From the NCBI RefSeq assembly GCF_049723905.1, contig NZ_JBJKFD010000001.1, positions 62,001 to 126,000 on the forward strand: DNA of 64,000 nucleotides, given 5' to 3'. Both the position numbers and the translations under genes were made by a program. How positions within the stretch are numbered: position 1 is the first letter of the stretch; each line of letters begins with the position of its first letter. The notes beneath the pieces are model-generated. The model was given only the letters and a program-made list of their open reading frames with translations, did no database searches and was not told the origin of the DNA. Shown here in pieces: positions 16,511 through 25,596 of this stretch. The DNA is from G963665185 sp049723905 (GTDB taxonomy: Bacteria; Desulfobacterota; Desulfovibrionia; Desulfovibrionales; Desulfovibrionaceae).

Positions 16511-17366
16511 GCACGGCCCCGGCAAACATCACACCTGCTCCGGCCAGGCGCATGGCAATGTTGGTTTCGTGAAAGACCAGCGCGCCAAAGCCCACGCTGA
16601 ACAGGCCGGACAGGCGTTTGACCGAGACCATGTAGGCTGTCTGCACCAGGGATACCGCCCACATGTGCAGAAGCACCTGCACAAAGCTGACGCCTGCCAC
16701 CAGAAAACCAGCCAGCGGGCGGTGCAGCAGGGGAGCAAAGCGTATCCGTCCACTCAGGCGCAGTGCGGAAAGAACGCAGAGGGCAAAGCTGGCAAAGAAA
16801 ATCGTTCCGGAGAAAACCGGACTGCTGAGCGTGACCATCTTTTTGCCGAGCACCACGCAAAGGCCGTACAGGACGGCGGCAATGAGCATGAGGCGCGAGC
16901 CCTGTTCCTGCAAGATGGCCCGGAACGGGGCCAGGAGGTCGTCGCGTCGCAGGGTGTTCAAATTGATGATGTAGCTTCCTGCCACAATCAGGCCTATTCC
17001 CGCCACTCCTGCGTTGCTTACTGTCTCGCCCAGAAAAAGATAGCCGGTCAGGATGACAACGGCTGGCGTAAAGGACAGGAAAGGCATGGTCAGGGAGAGG
17101 GGCGAGAGGTTCACCGAAGCCATGTGGCAGATGAAACCGGCCGTGTTGAACGGCAACAGAATGACCAGCGTGTACCAGAACTGGGCCGGTATTTCGTTGG
17201 GCCACGGAAGCAGCAGGAGCATGCCGAAGCTTATGGGCAGCGAATAAAGCATGGGCACCGCGGTCATGTGCAGCGGGCTCATGGAGCCGAAGAACCGTTT
17301 GGCAACGGCAACTTCCGATGCGGCGGCAAAGGCCACGGACAGGGAGACCAGAAACCAGAACGGCAT
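16491..17366 (-). CDS. EamA/DMT-family transporter
   Basis: A 291-residue membrane protein with ten hydrophobic segments in two five-helix EamA repeats, the second starting near SRLMLIAAVLYGLCVVLGKK. Typical marks are FTPAVVILTGYLFLGET and FGALVFHETNIAMRLAGAGVMFAGAVLI, the family's paired E-T/E-x motifs near helices 4 and 9. Such proteins export amino acids, nucleotides or other metabolites. It is the last gene of a four-gene minus-strand operon, 9 bp after the aldo/keto reductase gene, and its end overlaps the convergent MFS gene. Confidence 0.88.
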   Translation of the reverse strand: MPFWFLVSLSVAFAAASEVAVAKRFFGSMSPLHMTAVPMLYSLPISFGMLLLLPWPNEIPAQFWYTLVILLPFNTAGFICHMASVNLSPLSLTMPFLSFTPAVVILTGYLFLGETVSNAGVAGIGLIVAGSYIINLNTLRRDDLLAPFRAILQEQGSRLMLIAAVLYGLCVVLGKKMVTLSSPVFSGTIFFASFALCVLSALRLSGRIRFAPLLHRPLAGFLVAGVSFVQVLLHMWAVSLVQTAYMVSVKRLSGLFSVGFGALVFHETNIAMRLAGAGVMFAGAVLISLWG

Positions 17367-17375
17367 TGTTGCAGG

Positions 17376-18257
17376 CTATTCGGCCTGGAAATCTTTGCGG
17401 TAAAAGGCCATGCGCCTGGCATGGGGGCGGAATGGCTCCAGCAGTTCGTTCTGCATGGCCTCGTCCATGGGACGATGGTCCCGCAGGGCACGGGCCAGTA
17501 TCCGTACATGGTCGGCCATGGAACATCCCACCACCACAGCGGTTACGGGCAGAGACAGGGCATAGCGCAACAGCAGTTCCGGGGTGACGTACCCCTGGGG
17601 ATTGATGTAGTGGCCGCCGCCAAAGACCCTTGTGCCGATGACGGCCATGCCTTTGTCCTGGGCAATGGGCAGGACGTTCTGCAAAAAGCCGTTTTCCGAA
17701 GCGCCTTCCACCACGTTGACCGGCATGACCACACAGTCCAGGGGCCACTGTTCCAGGCAACGGGCCAGAATGTCCGGATCGAAATGGCCGCTTACGCCGA
17801 TGCTGCGGACCTTGCCTGCCTCTTTTGCCTGAACAAATGCCTCCAGGGCGCCGCCGGGCCGGGCAATGGCTTGGAAATCCTCGCGGGTGTGCACGTCGTG
17901 CAGCTGCCACAAATCAAGATGGTCGGTATGCAATCGCTTCAGGCTGGCGTCCAGCTCGTGCAATGCCCCGTCCCTGTCGCGCACTCCCGACTTGTCGGCC
18001 AGAAAAACAGATTTGCGGGCCTGAGGATCTTTTTCCCAGGTTGCCCCCAGGTAGCCTTCACTGCCCATGTAGGCGGGAGCGGTATCAAAAAGGGCAAGCC
18101 CCTGGTGCAGGGCTTCCTGAATGACGATTTGGGCGCCGGTTTCCTGCCCGAAAGTCCGCAGAATGCCTTTGCCCCCCAGCCCCACGCGGGTAACGCGCAG
18201 GCCGGTGGTGCCGAAGGGAACCCGGGGCAGAGGGGGGAATGCGTTGGTTTCGTTCAT
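17376..18257 (-). CDS. Aldo/keto reductase
   Basis: A 293-residue NAD(P)H-dependent TIM-barrel oxidoreductase. The catalytic tetrad is in place: Asp58 (FDTAPAY), Tyr63, Lys89 (FLADKSG) and His120 (WQLHDVH). The C-terminal cofactor region has the usual PVTAVVVGCSMADHVR. It lies between a GT9 gene upstream (60 bp) and an EamA transporter downstream (9 bp). Substrate is not predictable; the context with a glycosyltransferase and an exporter may be incidental. Confidence 0.92.
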   Translation of the reverse strand: MNETNAFPPLPRVPFGTTGLRVTRVGLGGKGILRTFGQETGAQIVIQEALHQGLALFDTAPAYMGSEGYLGATWEKDPQARKSVFLADKSGVRDRDGALHELDASLKRLHTDHLDLWQLHDVHTREDFQAIARPGGALEAFVQAKEAGKVRSIGVSGHFDPDILARCLEQWPLDCVVMPVNVVEGASENGFLQNVLPIAQDKGMAVIGTRVFGGGHYINPQGYVTPELLLRYALSLPVTAVVVGCSMADHVRILARALRDHRPMDEAMQNELLEPFRPHARRMAFYRKDFQAE

Positions 18258-18317
18258 ACTATCTCCTGCACCGACATGTACATGAATACGGGCTGGGAGG
18301 AAATACGATGTACCGGT

Positions 18318-19367
18318 TCAGGCAACGGCAGGAATGCGTTGCAGCAGTTCGGGCAACATTCTTTCCGGCATCAGTTCGCGCAGACAGCGCAGGTGCCCAG
18401 GCCCGCAGGTGTTGTCGTTGCACGGCTGGCAGTCCAGCCCCAGGGCAATGGCCGTGTGTTTGGAGGAAGGAAAGGTCCAGGCCTGGCTGGTGGAGCCCAG
18501 CGGCACCAGGGTAGGAGTGTCCACGGCCACGGCAAAGTGGCGCGGCGCGGAACAGTTGCCCAGGTGCAGGTCGGCGGCGTTGATGACGGCGGCCATCTGG
18601 CGCAGGCTGATGATGTCGTCCGTGATGATCAGGCTTTCCTTGTGCTGCATTTGGGCGGCAATGGCGTCGATGTCGTTGCGTTCGCCGGGACCGTAGAGCA
18701 GGAAGAAGCGCGCTTCCGGCCGCTGCTGCGCGGCCATGTCCAGCAGGGCGGCGTAGTGGGCGGCAGGCCAGCGGCGGGTGTCCCTCCTGTGGGTGGGGTC
18801 CACGGTGATGAGCGGTGTACGGCCGGGAGTCCAGCCCTCGGCACGCAGAAATTCGTCAGCCCACGTTTTTTCCGCTTCGGTCAGATACAGCCTGGGGCGT
18901 TCGCCGTTCCACTCAATGCCCAGCGGAGCAAGCACGCTGGCCTTGGCCATGGCTGCATATCCGTCCTTGGGAACGGCGGTCAGGTTGTAGAGCCAGCGCG
19001 TGTACCAGGGCGGTGAATAACTCAGCCGCACCGGAGCGCGCGAAAAGCCCACCACCCAGCGGCAACGGGGCAGTTGCTGGAAATCCACAACCAGGTCGTA
19101 TCCTTCGGAAGCCACTCTGCGGTAGAAGATCAGCTCCTTGCCCAGATGGGAAAGGGCTTTTTTGTCGATTTCCCAGACCTTGTGCAGGTGAGGATTGTTC
19201 TCCAGCACCGGAGCGCATTTTTTTTCCGTAAAAAAATGAATCCGTGCTTCGGGGTAGGCCTTGTGCAGCAGTTCAACGGCAGGAGTGGACAAAAGAACAT
19301 CCCCGATCTGCCGGAGTTGGCAGACCAGGATGTTCTTTGGGGATCTTTCGGAAAAAGGACGCTTCAC
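18318..19367 (-). CDS. Glycosyltransferase family 9 (heptosyltransferase-like)
   Basis: A 349-residue GT9 protein with the N-terminal KNILVCQLRQIGDVLLSTPAVELLHKAYPEARI and donor-site segment INAADLHLGNCSAPRHFAVAVDTPTLVPLGSTS. The C-terminal Cys stretch LDCQPCNDNTCGPGHLRCL parallels that of the GT9 gene at 9520. It starts with GTG (19365-19367) directly after the TAG of the gene upstream, so translation is coupled. It probably adds a heptose or related sugar to a surface glycan. Relative to canonical GT9 the usual acceptor Asp region is intact. Confidence 0.88.
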   Translation of the reverse strand: MKRPFSERSPKNILVCQLRQIGDVLLSTPAVELLHKAYPEARIHFFTEKKCAPVLENNPHLHKVWEIDKKALSHLGKELIFYRRVASEGYDLVVDFQQLPRCRWVVGFSRAPVRLSYSPPWYTRWLYNLTAVPKDGYAAMAKASVLAPLGIEWNGERPRLYLTEAEKTWADEFLRAEGWTPGRTPLITVDPTHRRDTRRWPAAHYAALLDMAAQQRPEARFFLLYGPGERNDIDAIAAQMQHKESLIITDDIISLRQMAAVINAADLHLGNCSAPRHFAVAVDTPTLVPLGSTSQAWTFPSSKHTAIALGLDCQPCNDNTCGPGHLRCLRELMPERMLPELLQRIPAVA

Positions 19368-19850
19368 CTAGCTTTGCACCGGAACAAGAGGTTCGTGCTG
19401 GGAGAGGTCGAACAGGCCGTGCATGGGGATGCCCAGTGTGTAGCTGGGAAGCTTTTCAAAGCGGATGAGGCCGATGTTCTTGCCTTCACCGACAGCCGAA
19501 AGCGGCGTCATGCCCAGGGGAATGGGAAAGCTCAGCGGCATGGAGGTGATGGAAGCCAGGCGCTCGCCGTATTGCTTCTGCAGAAATTCCACGATGTTGT
19601 CGCGCTCTCCGGGACCGAAGGTTTCCAGAAATACCTGACGGCTGCCGATCGGGTCGGTATGGGTCGGGTCCACGGGATCGCCCAGCATCTTGTCCCAGCG
19701 GTAGGCGTTGTTGTCTTCTTCGGGCCATTCCGGGCGGAAGAGATGGACTTCCACGTTTTTGCGGCCTTTGAAGCTTTTGATGACCATGGACAGAGTAAAG
19801 CCGCGGTCGATTTCCGGCGGAAAATCGTGGTCGAGGATGTTGAGTTCCAT
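19368..19850 (-). CDS. Conserved-looking protein of unknown function, 160 aa
   Basis: First gene of the four-gene minus-strand operon. No family recognised. The sequence is a mixed alpha/beta protein with an acidic, Pro-rich middle (FRPEWPEEDNNAYRWDKMLGDPVDPTHTDPIG) and a C-terminal half of strands (NIGLIRFEKLPSYTLGIPMHGLFDL). No signal peptide or membrane segment. GGAGACAAG precedes the ATG. Its stop codon abuts the GTG start of the GT9 gene, which suggests a function tied to that enzyme. Confidence 0.75.
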   Translation of the reverse strand: MELNILDHDFPPEIDRGFTLSMVIKSFKGRKNVEVHLFRPEWPEEDNNAYRWDKMLGDPVDPTHTDPIGSRQVFLETFGPGERDNIVEFLQKQYGERLASITSMPLSFPIPLGMTPLSAVGEGKNIGLIRFEKLPSYTLGIPMHGLFDLSQHEPLVPVQS

Positions 19851-20093
19851 ACTTGTCTCCTTTTGAGGGCGGCGCTTCCGGTAGGGAAGCCGCCAATCCG
19901 GATGCCCGTGGAAAATGACTTTGCCGTCAGGCTGATATTGTTTATCCTGATCAGTCTGGATACAGCGGGAGTCGCCAACCGACCTTACGGCAGACGGCTT
20001 TTTTGTGTATCTGTGGAGCCCGGACTCCCGGTATGTTTTTCAAGAGCCTGCTATAGTGTATTTGAACCGCGCTGAAAAGGGGGCGCACAGGCC

Positions 20094-22109
20094 ATGCAAA
20101 GTGTTTTTCAGTTGGAGAGCAGATTCGAGCCCGCAGGCGACCAGCCCAAGGCCATCGACAAGCTTACGGACGGCGTGCTGTCCGGGAAGAAACATCAGGT
20201 TTTGCTGGGTGTTACCGGGTCGGGTAAAACCTTCACCATGGCCAACGTCATTGCGCGTACGGGCAGGCCGGCTCTTATACTGGCCCCGAACAAAACCCTG
20301 GCCGCGCAGCTTTACAACGAGTTCCGCGAGTTGTTTCCTCATAATGCCGTCGAATATTTCGTAAGCTATTACGATTACTACCAGCCTGAAGCCTACCTGC
20401 CGCACACGGATACCTTTATCGAGAAGGATTCGAGCATCAACGACGACATTGAAAAACTGCGTCACGCCGCCACCCACGCGCTGCTGACGCGGCCCGATGT
20501 CATCATCGTGGCTTCGGTTTCCTGTATCTACGGTTTGGGCTCTCCGGAATACTACGCCAAAATGGTGGTGCCCGTTGAGCAGGGGCAGGAACTTTCCCGG
20601 GCAAAGCTTATTGAACGGCTGGTGGACATTCATTACGAGCGTAACGACTACGACTTTACGCGCGGTACCTTCCGGGTGCGCGGCGACGTGCTGGAAATCA
20701 TTCCGGCCTATGTGCGGGAAAAAGCCATACGCGTGGAATTTTTCGGCGACGAGGTGGACAACGTCTACGAGACCGACCCCCTGACCGGTGAAATCCTGTC
20801 CACCATGGGCAAAACCGTCATCTTTCCGGCCAGCCACTATGTTTCCGACCGGGACAACGTCAAGCGCGCCATGGAAGATATCCGGCAGGAGATGGTGGAG
20901 CGCACGGAGGAGTTCCGCAAGCAGAACAAGCTCATAGAAGCCCAGCGCATCGAGCAGCGCACCATGTTCGATCTGGAAACCATAGAGGAGCTTGGCTACT
21001 GCAACGGGGTGGAAAACTATTCACGCCATCTGGACGGCAGGGCTCCAGGTTCTCCGCCGGCAACACTGCTGGACTATTTTCCGGAAGATTTTCTCATGTT
21101 CGTGGACGAGTCGCACATTGCCATTCCCCAGGTGGGCGGCATGTTCAACGGCGACCGTTCGCGCAAGACCACCCTGGTGAATTTCGGCTTCCGGCTGCCT
21201 TCGGCCCTGGACAACAGGCCGCTGAACTTCGAAGAGTTTCTGGAGCGGGTCAACCAGTGCGTGTACGTATCGGCCACGCCCGGCCCCTGGGAGCTGGAAC
21301 AGACCAACGGCCAGACCGTGGAGCAGGTTATCCGGCCCACCGGGCTTATCGATCCCGAAGTGGAAATCCGGCCCACCAACGGCCAGGTGGACGATCTGCT
21401 GGCCGAATGCAAGGCGCGCATGCAGCGCAACGAGCGGGTTCTGGTGACCACCCTGACCAAACGCATGGCCGAGGAACTCACAGAGTACATCGAGTCCATG
21501 GGCGTGCCTTCCAAATACCTGCATTCGGATATCGACACCCTGGAGCGCATGGCCATTATTCAGGCGTTGCGCAAAGGCGAGTTCGTCGTGCTGGTGGGCA
21601 TCAACCTGCTGCGCGAGGGGCTGGATATTCCCGAGGTCTCTCTGGTGACTATTCTGGACGCGGACAAGGAAGGCTTTTTGCGCTCCACGCGCTCGCTCAT
21701 CCAGACCTTTGGCCGGGCGGCGCGTAACGTGGACGCCCGCGTCATCATGTATGCGGACAACATTACCGAGTCCATGCGCAACGCCGTGCTGGAAACGGAA
21801 CGTCGCCGTGCGCGCCAGGAAGAGTTCAACCGCGAGCACGACATCACCCCGGTTACCATAGCCAAATCCCTGGACAATCCCCTGGAGCGTTTTTACGGTT
21901 CCAGGGATACTGGCAAAACCAACGGCTCGGCCATGGCAGCAGAAGAACATGCCGACTATGGTCTTTCTCCCAAGGAATTGGAAAAGAGGATTGCCAAGCT
22001 GGAGCGGGAAATGCGTGATGCTGCCAAGGAATTGGAATTCGAAAAGGCCGCGGCCCTGCGCGACAGGATGCTGAAGCTGCGCCAGCTGCTGCTGGAGACC
22101 GGGGCGTGA
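20094..22109 (+). CDS. uvrB: Excinuclease ABC subunit B
   Basis: The damage-verifying helicase-like subunit of nucleotide excision repair. 671 residues, normal length. Walker A is GVTGSGKT (residues 39-46); the beta-hairpin that probes DNA is YFVSYYDYYQPEAYLP; the Walker B/DExH box is FVDESH; helicase motif VI region is QTFGRAARN; the C-terminal UVR coiled coil that binds UvrC is at about 631-668 (ELEKRIAKLEREMRDAAKELEFEKAAALRDRM). It starts a cluster uvrB-K+ channel-ligA-dapB; the next gene's GTG overlaps its stop by four bases. Confidence 0.98.
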   Translation: MQSVFQLESRFEPAGDQPKAIDKLTDGVLSGKKHQVLLGVTGSGKTFTMANVIARTGRPALILAPNKTLAAQLYNEFRELFPHNAVEYFVSYYDYYQPEAYLPHTDTFIEKDSSINDDIEKLRHAATHALLTRPDVIIVASVSCIYGLGSPEYYAKMVVPVEQGQELSRAKLIERLVDIHYERNDYDFTRGTFRVRGDVLEIIPAYVREKAIRVEFFGDEVDNVYETDPLTGEILSTMGKTVIFPASHYVSDRDNVKRAMEDIRQEMVERTEEFRKQNKLIEAQRIEQRTMFDLETIEELGYCNGVENYSRHLDGRAPGSPPATLLDYFPEDFLMFVDESHIAIPQVGGMFNGDRSRKTTLVNFGFRLPSALDNRPLNFEEFLERVNQCVYVSATPGPWELEQTNGQTVEQVIRPTGLIDPEVEIRPTNGQVDDLLAECKARMQRNERVLVTTLTKRMAEELTEYIESMGVPSKYLHSDIDTLERMAIIQALRKGEFVVLVGINLLREGLDIPEVSLVTILDADKEGFLRSTRSLIQTFGRAARNVDARVIMYADNITESMRNAVLETERRRARQEEFNREHDITPVTIAKSLDNPLERFYGSRDTGKTNGSAMAAEEHADYGLSPKELEKRIAKLEREMRDAAKELEFEKAAALRDRMLKLRQLLLETGA

Positions 22110-23170
22110 GCGACTGGACAGGCCGTACGCGCCGCTGGGTATACCGATTCCGCAGCAAATACGATGTGTTGTGGCAGGTAGCCCTTGGTTGCCTGGGGCT
22201 GATCGTTATTTCAGTCATCGGCATTGTCGGGTACATGCTCATAGAAGGCTGGAATGTGGTGGACAGCTTCTACATGGTTGTCATCACCCTGGCCACGGTG
22301 GGGTATCAGGAAGTCCACCCCATGGGTGATGTGGCGCGATTGTGGACGGCTTTTCTTATTTTGGGCGGTGTGGGCAGTTTCATGTACATCGCCAGTATGT
22401 TTTTTCAGCTTTTGGTCGAGGGCCGTTTGCAGCGGATTCTCGCCAGACGGAGAGTGCGCAAGATGATCAGCTCCCTGGACGGACATTTCATTGTATGCGG
22501 TTACGGGAGAATCGGCTCCATTGTGGTGGAGCAGCTGACCAAGGAAAACTACCCCGTGGTGGTTGTGGAAAAGGACCAGGACCTTATCGACTCGCTGCGG
22601 ACGGAAGGTATTTTGTGCATCAGCGGCGACGCCACTTCGGACGAGACTTTGGAGGCGGCTGGGCTGGACAAGGCCCGTTCGCTCATCACCGCGCTTTCGC
22701 ACGAAGCATCCAACGTCTATGTCACGCTTACGGCGCGCCAACTCAACCCCAATCTCACCATCATTGCCCGGGCGGACAACCGCGCCCATATCCAGCGGCT
22801 GAAACGGGCCGGTGCGGACCGCGTTGTCATGCCGCACATCATCGGCGGCATGCGCATGGCGCAAAGCGTGCTGCGGCCATCCGTCACCAACCTGCTGGAA
22901 CTTGCCATGCAGGGCACCGTGGAACTGGAGATGGAAGAGCACGTGGTGGGGCCGTCGTCCGAGCTGGTGGGCAAAAATCTCATCGAGTCGGAAATCCGTC
23001 CCCGCTTCAACGTCATCATCATCGGCATCCGCAAGGTGGACGGGGAAATGGTCTTTAATCCCGATGCGCATTTCGTTATCAGTAGCGGCGACACCCTTGT
23101 GACCGTGGGCAAGCACGAAAGCATGGTCAAGCTGCGTGAGATAAGCGGAACCAATGGTCACTCCCTGTAG
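22106..23170 (+). CDS. K+ channel with RCK (TrkA-N/TrkA-C) domain
   Basis: A 354-residue two-helix potassium channel. TM1 is about residues 24-45, the pore loop carries the selectivity filter TVGYQ (64-68, a variant of TVGYG), TM2 about 79-104. The cytoplasmic RCK domain starts with FIVCGYGRIGSIVVEQL (GYGRIG, 132-137), a nucleotide-binding Rossmann motif, and ends in a TrkA-C-like part. The start is GTG overlapping the uvrB stop (GTGA). The filter Gln in place of the second Gly is seen in some bacterial homologues but could alter selectivity. Confidence 0.92.
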   Translation: MSDWTGRTRRWVYRFRSKYDVLWQVALGCLGLIVISVIGIVGYMLIEGWNVVDSFYMVVITLATVGYQEVHPMGDVARLWTAFLILGGVGSFMYIASMFFQLLVEGRLQRILARRRVRKMISSLDGHFIVCGYGRIGSIVVEQLTKENYPVVVVEKDQDLIDSLRTEGILCISGDATSDETLEAAGLDKARSLITALSHEASNVYVTLTARQLNPNLTIIARADNRAHIQRLKRAGADRVVMPHIIGGMRMAQSVLRPSVTNLLELAMQGTVELEMEEHVVGPSSELVGKNLIESEIRPRFNVIIIGIRKVDGEMVFNPDAHFVISSGDTLVTVGKHESMVKLREISGTNGHSL

Positions 23171-23216
23171 ATAACAGCTCAACCCAACCGCCGTATGGCG
23201 CGTTCCCATAGGAAAT

Positions 23217-25565
23217 ATGAATCAGACTTCCCAGAGCATTGCCGACCGGGTGGCCGAACTGCGGCGCCTTCTCGAATACCACAACCGTCGCTATTACGTG
23301 TTGGATGATCCGGAAATAAGCGACGCGGAATACGACGTCCTTTTTCGCGAGCTTTCCGCAATAGAGCGTGATCATCCCGAATTCGACGATCCCAACTCTC
23401 CCACCCGCCGTGTGGGAGGCGCGCCGCTTTCCGCATTCGGCCAGTACAAACACGCCGTGCGCATGTACAGCCTGGATAACGCCATGGAAGTGCAGGAATG
23501 GGAAGAGTTTGCCAAGCGGTTGCCCCGATATTTCAGCGATGAATTCGCCCGCCGTGTTCTGGACGAGGTGCGGGAGACCATGGGCGGAAAAATTCCGGAC
23601 AAGGCTGCCGAAGTCATCCGCCGCGGAGCCAAAAAGGCTGCGGAACTGGGGCTGGGCAAGTCCGGTAAAGAAGTCCGCACCGTCATGTGCGACGAGGCCG
23701 AACGTGCGGTCCGGCAGTGTGTGGAACTGGGGCAGCCCCTGCTGCGCGGAGGATATGTCTGCCATGTGCTGGATGATATGCCCGAGGATGTTCTGTCCGG
23801 GCTTGAAACCGTACTCGGCTGTTTCTGGACAGACCCCAAAATGGACGGGCTGGCCTGCGAGGTGGTGTACCGCAACGGCACGCTGGAAGTAGCCGCCACC
23901 CGAGGCGACGGGGAAACGGGCGAGGACGTGACCGCCAACATGCGGACCGTCCGCAACCTGCCGTTGCAGCTGAACGGCAACCGGGTGCCTTCTCTGCTGG
24001 AGGTGCGCGGCGAAGTGGTCATGGACAAGGCCGACTTTCACGCCCTCAACGACCGGCAGTCCGAACAGGGGGAAAAGATTTTTGCCAATCCCCGCAATGC
24101 GGCGGCAGGCTCCCTGCGCCAGCTCGATTCCCGCGTTACGGCCACCCGTCCGTTGCGGTTTCTGGCCTATGGAGTGGGGCGTGTGCAATGGGACGGGGCA
24201 ACGGCGGAGGATGCCGGAGCCCAAGGGCCGTGGACCAGCCAGCAGGAAACAATGGTTGGGCTGCAGGCACTGGGGCTGGACATTCCCGTACAAACCCTGC
24301 TGTGCAATACCCCGGCCGAGGTGTCCGAACGTTTCGCTGTTTTCGGTGAAATACGCGAAGAGCTGCCCATGGAGATCGACGGTCTTGTTGCCAAGCTGAA
24401 CAGCGTCCCGCTGCAGAATTTTCTGGGCAGTACGGCGCGTGCTCCGCGCTGGGCCCTGGCGCTCAAGTTTCCCGCGCATCAGGTCACAACCCGTCTGGTG
24501 AACATCCGCATCCAGGTGGGGCGTACCGGCGTGCTCACACCGGTAGCCGAGGTGGAGCCGGTCAATGTGGGCGGGGTGCAGGTTTCCAATGCCACCTTGC
24601 ACAACGAAAGTTTCATCCGGGAAAGGGACCTGCGCCTGGGCGACATGGTGGTTATCCAGCGGGCCGGGGACGTCATCCCGGAAATTGTCCGGGCGGTGAC
24701 GGAAGAACGCACGGGCGAGGAAAGGGAATTCGTCTTTCCGGAAAACTGTCCCGAATGCGGTTCCAAGGTCGTTCTGGCCTCGGACGGGGGCGGTACAGCC
24801 AGTGCCCGGCGCATCTGGAAGTGCGTGAACCTGTCGTGCCCGGCGGTGCGGCGGCAGAAGATCATCCACTTTGTCTCCAAGGCAGGGCTGGATGTGGAAG
24901 GCGTGGGCCGCAAGTGGGTGGAAATCCTCATCGACAAGGGCATGGTGCAGACACCCGCCGATCTTTTCACCATCCGCAAGGAGCAGCTTGTTCACCTGGA
25001 CCGCATGGGCGAGAAGTCTGCGGACAATTTCGTCCAGGCCTTTGAGGCTGCGGCACGGCCGTCGCTGCCCCGTTTTTTGTGCGCCCTGGGGATTGATCTG
25101 GTGGGCGAGGAGACCGCGCGTCTGTTGGCCCGCAGGTTCGGCACCCTGGAAGCCGTATCCGCAGCCACGGAAGAAGAACTGAACCAACTGCCCGGTGTCA
25201 GCTATCGTATTTCGCAGTCCCTGGCGGAGTTTTTTGCAAACACCCAGAACCATGAGCTGCTGGACCGGTTCAAGGACGTGGGCGTATGGCCGGAACCGGA
25301 AACGGACCAGGGCGGTACGCCGGAAGGTCCGCTGGCCGGAAAGCGGGTATTGTTCACCGGCTCGCTGGAGAGCATGGCCCGTGGCGAGGCTGCCAAAATT
25401 GCCCAGGCGGCCGGAGCGGAAATTGCCTCCGGAGTGTCACGCAATCTTGATTATCTTGTGGCCGGTGCCAAGGCCGGAAGTAAGTTGGAAAAGGCTCGCA
25501 AATTGGGCGTGGAAGTTCTGGACGAACAGAGTTTTCTGCAGCTGTGCGGAGCAGAGAAACAATAA
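23217..25565 (+). CDS. ligA: NAD+-dependent DNA ligase with an extra N-terminal-region insertion
   Basis: Seals nicks using NAD+. At 782 residues it is about 110 longer than usual LigA. Domain Ia (LRRLLEYHNRRYYVLDDPEISDAEYDVLFREL) is normal and the nucleotidyltransferase lysine is Lys208 in DPKMDGL; in standard LigA it lies near residue 115. The extra 90 or so residues are at about 106-200, just before the active site, and are helical and charged (IPDKAAEVIRRGAKKAAELGLGKSGKEVRTVM). The OB fold, Cys4 zinc finger (CPECG..CVNLSC), HhH and C-terminal BRCT domains follow in normal order. The frame is uninterrupted, so the insertion is not an error. Confidence 0.96.
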   Translation: MNQTSQSIADRVAELRRLLEYHNRRYYVLDDPEISDAEYDVLFRELSAIERDHPEFDDPNSPTRRVGGAPLSAFGQYKHAVRMYSLDNAMEVQEWEEFAKRLPRYFSDEFARRVLDEVRETMGGKIPDKAAEVIRRGAKKAAELGLGKSGKEVRTVMCDEAERAVRQCVELGQPLLRGGYVCHVLDDMPEDVLSGLETVLGCFWTDPKMDGLACEVVYRNGTLEVAATRGDGETGEDVTANMRTVRNLPLQLNGNRVPSLLEVRGEVVMDKADFHALNDRQSEQGEKIFANPRNAAAGSLRQLDSRVTATRPLRFLAYGVGRVQWDGATAEDAGAQGPWTSQQETMVGLQALGLDIPVQTLLCNTPAEVSERFAVFGEIREELPMEIDGLVAKLNSVPLQNFLGSTARAPRWALALKFPAHQVTTRLVNIRIQVGRTGVLTPVAEVEPVNVGGVQVSNATLHNESFIRERDLRLGDMVVIQRAGDVIPEIVRAVTEERTGEEREFVFPENCPECGSKVVLASDGGGTASARRIWKCVNLSCPAVRRQKIIHFVSKAGLDVEGVGRKWVEILIDKGMVQTPADLFTIRKEQLVHLDRMGEKSADNFVQAFEAAARPSLPRFLCALGIDLVGEETARLLARRFGTLEAVSAATEEELNQLPGVSYRISQSLAEFFANTQNHELLDRFKDVGVWPEPETDQGGTPEGPLAGKRVLFTGSLESMARGEAAKIAQAAGAEIASGVSRNLDYLVAGAKAGSKLEKARKLGVEVLDEQSFLQLCGAEKQ

Positions 25566-25596
25566 TTTCATCAATTCGAGACGAGGGAGAGAAGCC

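Noticed and set aside
16569..19016. 815-codon open frame on the plus strand
   Set aside because: It is opposite the EamA, aldo/keto reductase and GT9 genes, all well supported; its product is His/Gln/Gly-rich with no domain.
23127..25253. 708-codon open frame on the minus strand
   Set aside because: Antisense to ligA, which is intact on the plus strand; no domain and no ribosome site.
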